NCBI GenBank assembly: GCA_023150055.1 | Contig: JAKLLP010000156.1 | Span: 1 to 5,620, forward strand | Length of the DNA stretch: 5,620 bases | Source of the DNA: Gammaproteobacteria bacterium | GTDB lineage: Bacteria; Pseudomonadota; Gammaproteobacteria; Steroidobacterales; GCA-2729495 | Reading direction: 5' to 3' | Part shown: positions 1 through 5,593 of the stretch, in pieces | Numbering within the stretch: position 1 is the stretch's first letter | Layout of the letters: every line of letters starts with the position of its first letter | Program-made: the position numbers and the translations under genes | The notes under the pieces: model-generated | Seen by the model: the letters and a program-made list of their open reading frames with translations, nothing else | What the model was told of the DNA's origin: nothing | Database searches by the model: none

Positions 1-557
1 TGTTCGCGAGCAGCATGCAGAATGGCCGGCTCGGCGTGATGGTTGCCGCCGAGGGGCGCACGGAGGTGGACGGCTCCGGCAACCGCTTCGTGATCCTCGA
101 GAACGGGCGGCGCTACGAGGGCACGCCCGGTACGCCGAGCTACCGGGTGATGGAGTTCGAGCGTTACCAGATCAGGATGGAGTCCAAGGAGGCCGCCAGC
201 GCGCCGCGGCAACCCCGGACCCTTACGCTGCCCGCGCTCATCAAGAACCCGGACGACCGCAACCGGGGTGAGCTGATGGGCCGCATCAGTACGCCCTTGC
301 TGGCCCTGATGCTGGCGCTGCTGGCGATCCCGCTGTCCTTCGTCAACCCGCGGGCCGGGCGCACCAACAACCTCATTCTGGCGGTATTGGTTTACCTGAT
401 CTACAGCAACGCGGTCAGCGTCTGCCAGTCGTGGATCGGGCAGGGGCGGATGCGTTTCGATGTCGGCCTGCTGGTGCCCCACGTGGTGATGCTGGGTGTC
501 CTGGCGATCCTGTTCTATCGGCGGATCAGCGTTTTTGCGCGCTGGCGGAGGCGTTGA
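1..557 (+). CDS. lptF: LPS export permease LptF, C-terminal part (5' end outside window)
   Basis: LptF is one of the two inner-membrane permease subunits of the LptB2FG ABC transporter, which extracts lipopolysaccharide from the inner membrane and passes it to LptC and the periplasmic bridge. The reading frame is open from base 3, so the gene starts upstream; about 184 residues are visible, roughly half of the usual 360-370. The visible part begins in the periplasmic beta-jellyroll domain (residues 1-60 of the fragment, with the family-typical QNGRLGVMVA stretch). A linker follows, then three hydrophobic segments near fragment residues 95-114, 122-144 and 153-172, and an Arg-rich cytoplasmic tail ending WRRR. 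The ATG at base 15 lies inside the conserved domain and is not the start. The stop codon shares its last base with the lptG start, so the two genes are co-transcribed and probably translationally coupled. Identity is firm from the lptG neighbour and the domain layout. Confidence 0.93.
   Translation, partial: FASSMQNGRLGVMVAAEGRTEVDGSGNRFVILENGRRYEGTPGTPSYRVMEFERYQIRMESKEAASAPRQPRTLTLPALIKNPDDRNRGELMGRISTPLLALMLALLAIPLSFVNPRAGRTNNLILAVLVYLIYSNAVSVCQSWIGQGRMRFDVGLLVPHVVMLGVLAILFYRRISVFARWRRR
547..551 (+). promoter_or_regulatory. Shine-Dalgarno site of lptG inside the lptF 3' end
   Basis: A GGAGG stretch lies five bases before the ATG at 557, within the last codons of lptF. It fixes the lptG start at 557 rather than the upstream in-frame ATG at 431, which would overlap lptF by more than 120 bases and add a non-family N-terminus. 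Confidence 0.75.
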
Positions 558-1564
558 TGATTCCGGTTTATGTCCGCTACCTGAGCCGCGAGATCTACGC
601 CGCGGTGCTGCTGGTGCTGCTGGCCTTCCTGGGGTTGTTTGCGTTCTTCGACCTCGTCAATGAGCTAGACGAGGTCGGCAAGAACGGCTACATGCTGTAT
701 CACGCTGCCGTTTACGTGGCGATGATCCTGCCGGGCCGGGTGTATGAGCTCATGCCGATCGCGGTGCTGATCGGCACGTTGTATGCCTTGACCACCTTTG
801 CCCGGCATTCCGAGATCACCGTGCTACGGGCCTCGGGTCTGTCCACGACGCGCTTCCTGTTTGCCCTGCTGGGGATCGGCAGCGTCTTCGTCGCGTTGAC
901 CTTCATCTTTGGCGAATACCTGGCGCCGCCGGCCGAGCGTGCCGCCCAGCAGTGGCGTCTGGCGGCGACGCGGTCGATGGTGTCCCAGGAGCTGCGCACC
1001 GGCCTGTGGGTGCGCGATGGCCGGCGCTTCGTGAATGTGCGCAGTGTCCTGCCGGATACCTCGCTGCAGGGCGTGCGCATCTACGAGTTCGACGAGCGGG
1101 CTGCGCTGGTTTCGATCAGCGAGGCCGAGACGGGCGTCCATGAGGGCGCGGCCGAGGGCTGGCGCCTGCGCGATGTGCAGCAGACCCGCTTCTTGGGGGA
1201 TCGCACCGAGACGCGGGTGCTGCCCGACCTGGTCTGGAAGTCCGAGCTCACGCCCGAAGTGCTGTCGGTGTTGATGGTCGTGCCGGAGCGCATGTCGGTG
1301 TGGAAGAAGCTGGCCTACCCGTTTGCCGCTCTGGTCATGATGGGTCTGGCGCTGCCCTTCGGCTACATGCAGACGCGCATGGGCGGCGTGAGCCTGAAGG
1401 TGTTCTCCGGGATCATGATCGGGGTGGGCTTCCACCTGCTCAACGGGCTGTTCTCGAACCTCGGCGTCATCAATGGCTGGGTTCCGGCGGTGGCAGCCTT
1501 GACCCCCAGCATCGTATTCCTGCTTGCTGCGATGGCGATGATGTGGTGGGTGGAGCGCCGCTGA
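557..1564 (+). CDS. lptG: LPS export permease LptG
   Basis: LptG is the partner of LptF in the LptB2FG lipopolysaccharide exporter of the inner membrane. The protein is 335 residues, somewhat shorter than the roughly 360 of E. coli LptG but normal for betaproteobacteria. It has the YjgP/YjgQ architecture: an N-terminal amphipathic start (MIPVYVRYLSREIY), membrane segments near residues 13-35, 57-80 and 100-120, a periplasmic domain at about 125-245, and three more segments near 252-273, 282-302 and 308-331. The RHSEITVLRASGLS stretch at 83-96 is the cytoplasmic loop that contacts the LptB ATPase and is strongly conserved. The start at 557 is supported by a GGAGG site, by the one-base overlap with the lptF stop, and by the family-typical N-terminus. 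The gene ends 13 bases from the end of the convergent RDD gene. No separate promoter is needed. Confidence 0.95.
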   Translation: MIPVYVRYLSREIYAAVLLVLLAFLGLFAFFDLVNELDEVGKNGYMLYHAAVYVAMILPGRVYELMPIAVLIGTLYALTTFARHSEITVLRASGLSTTRFLFALLGIGSVFVALTFIFGEYLAPPAERAAQQWRLAATRSMVSQELRTGLWVRDGRRFVNVRSVLPDTSLQGVRIYEFDERAALVSISEAETGVHEGAAEGWRLRDVQQTRFLGDRTETRVLPDLVWKSELTPEVLSVLMVVPERMSVWKKLAYPFAALVMMGLALPFGYMQTRMGGVSLKVFSGIMIGVGFHLLNGLFSNLGVINGWVPAVAALTPSIVFLLAAMAMMWWVERR

Positions 1565-1577
1565 GGCGCCCGGAAGT

Positions 1578-2054
1578 TCAGGCCTTCGGGGTGGCGGGCA
1601 GGAGGATGATCCGCGTGCCGGCCAGGCGGTCGTGGAGAAACTGCCTGTCCCGATCGAAGATGGCCCACCACAGGCCGATTCCGCCCAGCAGCACCGACGG
1701 CCACGCCAGGGCGTAGCGCAGCCAGCCCTGCTTCAGCGATACCGGATTGCCGTCGGTGGTCACGATGCGGAGTTTCCACGTCTGCATTGCCAGGGTCTGG
1801 CCGCCTCTGCGCCAGTACCACAGGAAATACGCCCCCAGCACCAGGAATATATGCAGCCACAGCACGCCGCCGGGCGGGGTGTAGTCGGTGCCGGCACCCA
1901 GGATGAGCAGCGGAACCATGAACGTCAGGGCCAGCACCCCCAGGAGGAGCAGGCTCTCATAGAGCATGCTGGCCAGGCGCCGGCGCAGGCCGGCCAGTTC
2001 GACGGCCTGCCGCCCGGAGCCGGCGGGCCCGGGGCGGATGGATTGTTTGGACAT
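1578..2054 (-). CDS. RDD family membrane protein
   Basis: A 158-residue integral membrane protein of the RDD family, whose members are small multi-span proteins of mostly unknown function (some are linked to ion antiport). Visible features are the entry motif LRRRLASMLYE at 23-33, hydrophobic segments at about 34-53, 63-81 and 115-133, the middle motif GGQTLAMQTWKLRIV at 84-98, and the C-terminal signature RDRQFLHDRLAGT at 135-147. The aspartate usual at the end of the first motif is Glu33 here; the later Asp142 is kept. It is the last gene of the sigma/DUF3619/DUF3106 operon, starting eight bases after the DUF3106 stop. No Shine-Dalgarno sequence is visible before the ATG, so translation probably depends on coupling to DUF3106. 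No later in-frame ATG precedes the first motif. The family call is confident; the function is unknown. Confidence 0.88.
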   Translation of the reverse strand: MSKQSIRPGPAGSGRQAVELAGLRRRLASMLYESLLLLGVLALTFMVPLLILGAGTDYTPPGGVLWLHIFLVLGAYFLWYWRRGGQTLAMQTWKLRIVTTDGNPVSLKQGWLRYALAWPSVLLGGIGLWWAIFDRDRQFLHDRLAGTRIILLPATPKA

Positions 2055-2062
2055 GGGCGGGG

Positions 2063-2770
2063 TCAGGGTTTGGCGGGAGTGGTGCTGGCCGCCGTTGTCG
2101 GGTCGGCGGGAGCCGGGCTCGCTGAGGGTGAGGGATACGCTGCCGTCGCCGGCGCCGCAGGGGTTGCCGTGGCTGGCTGAGCTGCGGGCGGCTGAGGGGC
2201 TGCGACGATGGCCGCCGGTGCCTCAGCCGTGGTAGGTGCGGATGGCGGCTTCTGGACGACGATGCGCGGCAGCGCCGGGCGTGGCGGCGGCGGTGCGGTC
2301 AGCGGCTTGATGGGCTTGGCGCTGGCCTTGGGAGGGACGGGCTTCACCGGAGGCTTCTTGGCGGCCTCGGTGAAGCGTTCCTTTTCTTCGCTGGGGAGCT
2401 CCTTGTAGGCGTTCCACTTCTGCCGCAGGGCCTCGCGCTTTTCCGGTGGAATGCGCTGCAGGTTGCGATACTGCTCGCGGGCACGGCTGCGCTCTTCCGG
2501 AGTCAGGTTCATCCAGGTCTGCATGCGGCCCTGGAGGCGGTCTTGCTCTTCCGGCGTGTAGGCGGGGAAACGGTCGGCGATGCCGGCCCACTTGCGCTTG
2601 CGTTCGTCGGGGAGGTCCTGCCACTCCTTGGCGAGGGGTGCGAGCGTGCGCTGCTGCGCCGGCGTGAGGTCACGCCAGGCGGGTGCGGTGATGGGCGGCG
2701 TGGCCAGCGCCAGGGTCGAGCAGGCGAGGGCAACTCCCCCGATCAATCGGGCGAGTTGTTTTGAACCCAT
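2063..2770 (-). CDS. Secreted DUF3106 repeat protein with Pro/Ala-rich tail
   Basis: A 235-residue protein that I assign to DUF3106, a family of unknown function. A signal peptide is visible: a basic start (MGSKQLAR), a hydrophobic core at about 9-22, and a likely cleavage after ALA at residue 23. Cys17 follows ALA but the lipobox fit is poor, so a lipoprotein is a weaker option. Residues 35-142 are six tandem 18-residue units, each opening with L/I/Y-T/P and usually followed by acidic or Gln residues (LTPAQ, LPDER, YTPEE, LTPEE, IPPEK, LPSEE), with aromatic or aliphatic residues at fixed spacing. They are predicted to be helical, and the first unit resembles the LTxxQ motif of Spy/CpxP-type periplasmic proteins. 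Residues 139-235 are a low-complexity Lys-Pro then Ala-Pro-Thr tail, probably disordered. The gene overlaps the end of DUF3619 by 28 bases; an AGGG lies nine bases before the ATG. Periplasmic location is likely; a sensor or chaperone-like role is inference. Confidence 0.87.
   Translation of the reverse strand: MGSKQLARLIGGVALACSTLALATPPITAPAWRDLTPAQQRTLAPLAKEWQDLPDERKRKWAGIADRFPAYTPEEQDRLQGRMQTWMNLTPEERSRAREQYRNLQRIPPEKREALRQKWNAYKELPSEEKERFTEAAKKPPVKPVPPKASAKPIKPLTAPPPPRPALPRIVVQKPPSAPTTAEAPAAIVAAPQPPAAQPATATPAAPATAAYPSPSASPAPADPTTAASTTPAKP
2345..2668 (-). repeat. Six tandem 18-residue (54-base) protein repeats in the DUF3106 gene
   Basis: Counting from the DUF3106 start, the unit-opening residues are Leu35, Leu53, Tyr71, Leu89, Ile107 and Leu125, exactly 18 apart with no gaps. 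Column 9 of each unit is Leu, Trp, Leu, Ala, Leu, Phe. Column 13 is Ala, Ala, Met, Tyr, Trp, Ala. Column 16 is Trp, Phe, Trp, Leu, Tyr, Pro. Columns 4-8 are mostly charged or Gln. The repeat is clear in protein but diverged in DNA, so it is an old structural repeat and not a recent duplication. Confidence 0.8.
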
Positions 2771-3117
2771 GCGTCGAAACCCTGGTCGAGGTAAGCGTCA
2801 ATCGGGAGATCGTCGGAGAGGAGGGCGCTATCGACTTCCTCGAGTTCGGCCATGCGCTGCATTTCGCCCAGCAGGCCGCTGCCGACGACGAGGAGGAGGA
2901 TCAGCACCATCGCGATCGCCGTCCGCCCCTGCGGCAGGGCGCGCTCGGTGAAGGCGTGGCTGATGCCGGCCAGGCTGAAGCGGCGCACCGTGACTTTCTG
3001 ACGGGCGAGGGCCTTCTGGCGTGCCTCGTGGAGACGGTTCGAGACCTTCGGCGAGACCTGGCGCGCGGAGGTGTTGAGATGCTGCCGCACGCGAAACTGA
3101 AATTCGTGCTCATTCAT
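2743..3117 (-). CDS. DUF3619 single-span membrane protein, candidate anti-sigma factor
   Basis: A 124-residue protein that I assign to DUF3619, a betaproteobacterial family of unknown function. The N-terminal 65 residues are soluble, basic and likely helical (NRLHEARQKALARQK at 27-41). One strong membrane segment spans about 66-84. The last 40 residues are acidic and carry the stretch LLSDDLPIDAYLDQGFDAW at 99-117, which looks like the family hallmark. The positive-inside rule places the N-terminus in the cytoplasm and the C-terminus in the periplasm. The start at 3117 overlaps the sigma factor stop as ATGA, and an AAAGGG lies nine bases upstream. The frame stays open further upstream into the sigma gene, but that extension is non-conserved and rejected. 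The topology and the tight coupling to a sigma gene fit an anti-sigma factor; I see no recognised anti-sigma domain, so this role is inference. Confidence 0.86.
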   Translation of the reverse strand: MNEHEFQFRVRQHLNTSARQVSPKVSNRLHEARQKALARQKVTVRRFSLAGISHAFTERALPQGRTAIAMVLILLLVVGSGLLGEMQRMAELEEVDSALLSDDLPIDAYLDQGFDAWVQNNSPD

Positions 3118-3749
3118 AGCGTTATGCCCTTTGCTGCAAGTGCCGCGGCAAGCGTGTGCGTGGCCCGGGAGCAGTGTGTTTTCACGCTGCCTTCCGAGCA
3201 TCCCATTGCCACAGCCGTTTCGGCTATATCCATTTCTTCCCAGTAACGCATGAGGAAGGCTTCGCGTTGACGGGGAGGCAGTTTTTCGATTTCCGTCTCG
3301 ATGGCAGTCAGGGTCTGCTGCTGTTCGAGCTGGGCGTGGGGTGACTCGCTCTTGTAGTCGCTGTCGGCCGATTCGATGACTTCGAGGGGGTCGTGCTCGT
3401 CCTCCTCCGGCCCGGAAAAGGCGGACAGCAGGGTCGTCCACATGCTGCGCACCTTCTGGCGGCGGTAGAAGTCGCGGATGACGTTCTGCAGGATGCGCTG
3501 GAAGAGCATCGGCAGCTCCTCGAGCGGCTTGTCGCCGTATTTTTCGGCGAGCTTCATCATCGCGTCCTGCACGATGTCCAGGGCTGACTCTTCGTTGCGG
3601 ACCGCGAACATGGCCTGTTTGAAGGCTCGTTTTTCGACGCTGGCGAGGAAATCCGATAGTTCGAGGCGGGAGGGCAGGGGGAACCTCAGGTGTCTGGCGC
3701 ACGCCGGTGAACGTGCGAAAAGAGAATACACAAGCGAGACTGCAGTCAT
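3114..3749 (-). CDS. RNA polymerase ECF-like sigma factor
   Basis: A sigma70-family factor with only regions 2 and 4. From the start at 3749 it has 211 residues. Region 2 covers about 34-100 (DIVQDAMMKLAEKYGD at 58-73, then LFQRILQNVIRDFYRRQKVR at 82-101). A roughly 40-residue acidic linker follows at about 110-141. Region 4 covers about 142-205, with LPPRQREAFLMRYWEEMDIAE at 157-177 split around the start of the helix-turn-helix and GCSEGSVKTHCSRA at 183-196 as its recognition part. It would direct core polymerase to a small set of promoters. The conserved part begins near residue 30, so the start is uncertain: ATG 3749 has no clear ribosome site, ATG 3770 has AAGG nine bases upstream, and a GTG lies at 3731. 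It is the first gene of a four-gene minus-strand operon and divergent from ilvI. The frame continues open antisense to ilvI, which is not part of the gene. Confidence 0.9.
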   Translation of the reverse strand: MTAVSLVYSLFARSPACARHLRFPLPSRLELSDFLASVEKRAFKQAMFAVRNEESALDIVQDAMMKLAEKYGDKPLEELPMLFQRILQNVIRDFYRRQKVRSMWTTLLSAFSGPEEDEHDPLEVIESADSDYKSESPHAQLEQQQTLTAIETEIEKLPPRQREAFLMRYWEEMDIAETAVAMGCSEGSVKTHCSRATHTLAAALAAKGITL

Positions 3750-3780
3750 GCCCCGATGCGCGTGCCCCATGCAGGGCGCC

Positions 3781-3809
3781 TTGACCAATCGCCGGCTCGG
3801 CGGTAAGGT
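3781..3809 (+). promoter_or_regulatory. Candidate sigma70-type promoter of ilvI
   Basis: TTGACC at 3781-3786 matches five of six bases of the -35 consensus. A 17-base spacer follows, then TAAGGT at 3804-3809, a weak -10 that keeps the important second A and final T. Transcription would start near 3816, giving a leader of about 33 bases. This is too short for a leader-peptide attenuator of the enterobacterial ilv type. No clear promoter for the opposite-strand sigma gene was recognised in the same gap. Confidence 0.42.
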
Positions 3810-3848
3810 TTCGCGTTTTACATTGCCGAGACAGCTTCGGGTGCAGCG

Positions 3849-5558
3849 ATGGTATTGACCGGTGCGGAAATTGTAATCAGGTGTCTCCAGGAAGAAAAGG
3901 TCGATTACCTTTTCGGCTATCCCGGCGGCTCCGTGTTGTACATCTACGACGAATTGTTCAAGCAGGACAAGGTTCGTCACGTGCTGGTGCGTCATGAGCA
4001 GGCTGCCGTGCATGCCGCCGACGGCTATGCGCGTTCCACCGACAAGGTCGGTGTCGCGCTGGTGACCTCCGGCCCTGGTGCGACCAACGCGGTGACCGGC
4101 ATCGCTACGGCCTACTGCGACTCCATCCCGTTGGTGGTGATCTCCGGTCAGGTGCCGTCCGCGGTGATCGGCCAGGACGCCTTCCAGGAAGTCGATACGG
4201 TGGGCATCACCCGCCCGTGCGTGAAGCACAACTTCCTGGTGCGCGACGTCCGCGACATCGCCGACACCATCAAGAAGGCGTTTTATCTTGCCAAGACGGG
4301 GCGTCCGGGCCCGGTGCTGGTGGATATCCCCAAGGACATCACTGCTCAGAAGTGCGAGTTCGAGTACCCGCAGACGGTCTCGATGCGCTCCTACAATCCG
4401 GTGGTCAAGGGGCACCACGGCCAGATCAAGAAGGCCCTGCAGCTGCTCCTCGGTGCCCGTCGCCCGATGGTCTATATCGGCGGTGGCGTGGTGCTCGGCG
4501 ATGCGGCCGACAAGCTGACGGCGCTGGTGCGCAAGCTCGGCTTCCCGTGCACCAACACGCTGATGGGCCTCGGCGGCTTTCCGGCCACCGATCGCCAGAA
4601 CGTCGGCATGCTCGGCATGCACGGCACCTACGAAGCCAACATGGCGATGCATTACTGCGACGTGCTCCTCGCCGTGGGTGCGCGCTTCGACGACCGCGTG
4701 ATCGGCAGCCCGGCGCACTTTGCGTCCGAGCCGCGCAAGATCATCCACGTGGACATCGATCCGTCGTCCATCTCCAAGCGCGTGAAGGTGGATGTGCCCA
4801 TCGTCGGTCATGTCGACGAAGTCCTGGGTGAGCTGCTGGCGCTCCTCGACGGCACCACCGAACGCCCGGATGAAGAGTCGCTGGGCGTCTGGTGGAAGCA
4901 GATCGAGGAATGGCGCAGTCGCGATTGCCTGAAGTACAAGAACAGCGACGAGGTGATCAAGCCGCAGTTCGTGGTCGAAAAGTTGTGGGAAATCACCAAC
5001 GGCGATGCCTTCGTGACCTCCGACGTGGGCCAGCACCAGATGTGGGCGGCCCAGTACTACAAGTTCGACAAGCCGCGTCGCTGGATCAACTCCGGCGGCC
5101 TCGGCACCATGGGCTTCGGCCTGCCCTCCGCGATGGGTGTGCAGCTCGCCCATCCGGGGTCTCCGGTGGCGTGCGTCACCGGCGAGGCCTCGATCCAGAT
5201 GAACATCCAGGAGCTTGCCACCTGCCGGCAGTTCCGCCTGCCGATCAAGGTCGTGATGCTCAACAACCGCTACCTGGGCATGGTGCGCCAGTGGCAGGAA
5301 ATCTTCCACGGCAACCGCTACTCCGAGTCCTACATGGATTCCCTGCCGGATTTCGCGCGGCTCGCCGAGGCCTATGGCCACGTCGGCATCCGCGTGGACA
5401 AGCCGGGTGACGTGGAAGGGGCCTTGCGTGAGGCGTTCTCGCGCAAGAGCGACCTCGTCTTCCTCGACTTCCAGGTGGATCAGACCGAGAACGTCTATCC
5501 GATGGTCCAGGGTGGCAAGGGGCTCACCGACATGATCCTGTCGGCCGAAGATCTTTGA
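3849..5558 (+). CDS. ilvI: Acetolactate synthase (AHAS) catalytic subunit
   Basis: This enzyme condenses two pyruvates to 2-acetolactate, or pyruvate with 2-ketobutyrate to 2-aceto-2-hydroxybutyrate, the first common step of valine, leucine and isoleucine synthesis. It uses ThDP, Mg2+ and FAD in the cytoplasm and works with a small regulatory subunit. The 569 residues are full length. Visible features are the catalytic Glu50 in VRHEQAA, the SGPGATN loop at 74-80, the central FAD domain with GARFDDRV at 277-284, and the C-terminal ThDP domain with SGGLGTMGFGLPSAMG at 415-430. The ThDP/metal motif reads GEAS at 445-448, not the usual GDGS, and pairs with LNN at 471-473. MVRQWQE at 478-484 carries the tryptophan linked to substrate choice and herbicide binding. 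The sequence resembles E. coli IlvI more than IlvB; many annotations use ilvB for this gene. The ribosome site is weak (GGGTG eight bases or so upstream). The small-subunit gene is expected just downstream. Confidence 0.96.
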   Translation: MVLTGAEIVIRCLQEEKVDYLFGYPGGSVLYIYDELFKQDKVRHVLVRHEQAAVHAADGYARSTDKVGVALVTSGPGATNAVTGIATAYCDSIPLVVISGQVPSAVIGQDAFQEVDTVGITRPCVKHNFLVRDVRDIADTIKKAFYLAKTGRPGPVLVDIPKDITAQKCEFEYPQTVSMRSYNPVVKGHHGQIKKALQLLLGARRPMVYIGGGVVLGDAADKLTALVRKLGFPCTNTLMGLGGFPATDRQNVGMLGMHGTYEANMAMHYCDVLLAVGARFDDRVIGSPAHFASEPRKIIHVDIDPSSISKRVKVDVPIVGHVDEVLGELLALLDGTTERPDEESLGVWWKQIEEWRSRDCLKYKNSDEVIKPQFVVEKLWEITNGDAFVTSDVGQHQMWAAQYYKFDKPRRWINSGGLGTMGFGLPSAMGVQLAHPGSPVACVTGEASIQMNIQELATCRQFRLPIKVVMLNNRYLGMVRQWQEIFHGNRYSESYMDSLPDFARLAEAYGHVGIRVDKPGDVEGALREAFSRKSDLVFLDFQVDQTENVYPMVQGGKGLTDMILSAEDL

Positions 5559-5570
5559 TTGGCCGGAGGG

Positions 5571-5593
5571 CAGCCCGCGTTTGCGGCTGTTTT
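5571..5593 (+). terminator. Terminator-like hairpin downstream of ilvI
   Basis: Bases 5571-5578 pair with 5583-5589 (C5571-G5589 through C5578-G5583, seven pairs with C5576 bulged) around a GTTT loop, followed directly by TTTT at 5590-5593. The stem is short and bulged and the T-run is only four, so it may be a weak or partial terminator, or a pause between ilvI and the expected small-subunit gene. It starts 13 bases after the ilvI stop. Confidence 0.4.

Noticed and set aside
431..556. Earlier in-frame start for lptG at 431
   Set aside because: It would add 42 residues encoded in another frame of lptF. The start at 557 has GGAGG and the usual LptG N-terminus.
1555..1569. GCGCC-GCTGA-GGCGC hairpin at the lptG stop as an intrinsic terminator
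   Set aside because: It has a five-pair stem and no following T-run; short GC palindromes like this are expected by chance here.
1632..2180. Plus-strand open frames across the RDD, DUF3106 and DUF3619 region (also 2580-2951 and 2761-3246)
   Set aside because: They lie opposite well-supported minus-strand genes, show no recognisable domain, and have the composition of reverse-strand shadows.
2738..2751. Perfect inverted repeat CCCGAT-CA-ATCGGG at the DUF3619 stop
   Set aside because: The loop is only two to four bases, there is no T-run, and it lies within the DUF3106 signal-peptide codons. A six-base palindromic arm is not unusual in sequence of this GC content.
3118..3702. N-terminal extension of the DUF3619 frame to 319 residues
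   Set aside because: It overlaps the sigma gene in another frame and has a low-complexity Arg/Pro composition. The ATGA overlap with a ribosome site at 3117 gives the family-length protein.
3114..5381. A 755-residue minus-strand open frame covering the sigma gene and the antisense of ilvI
   Set aside because: Only the last 211-218 residues resemble a sigma factor. The rest is antisense to a clearly real ilvI and is His/Asp/Val-rich shadow sequence typical of the reverse strand of GC-rich genes.
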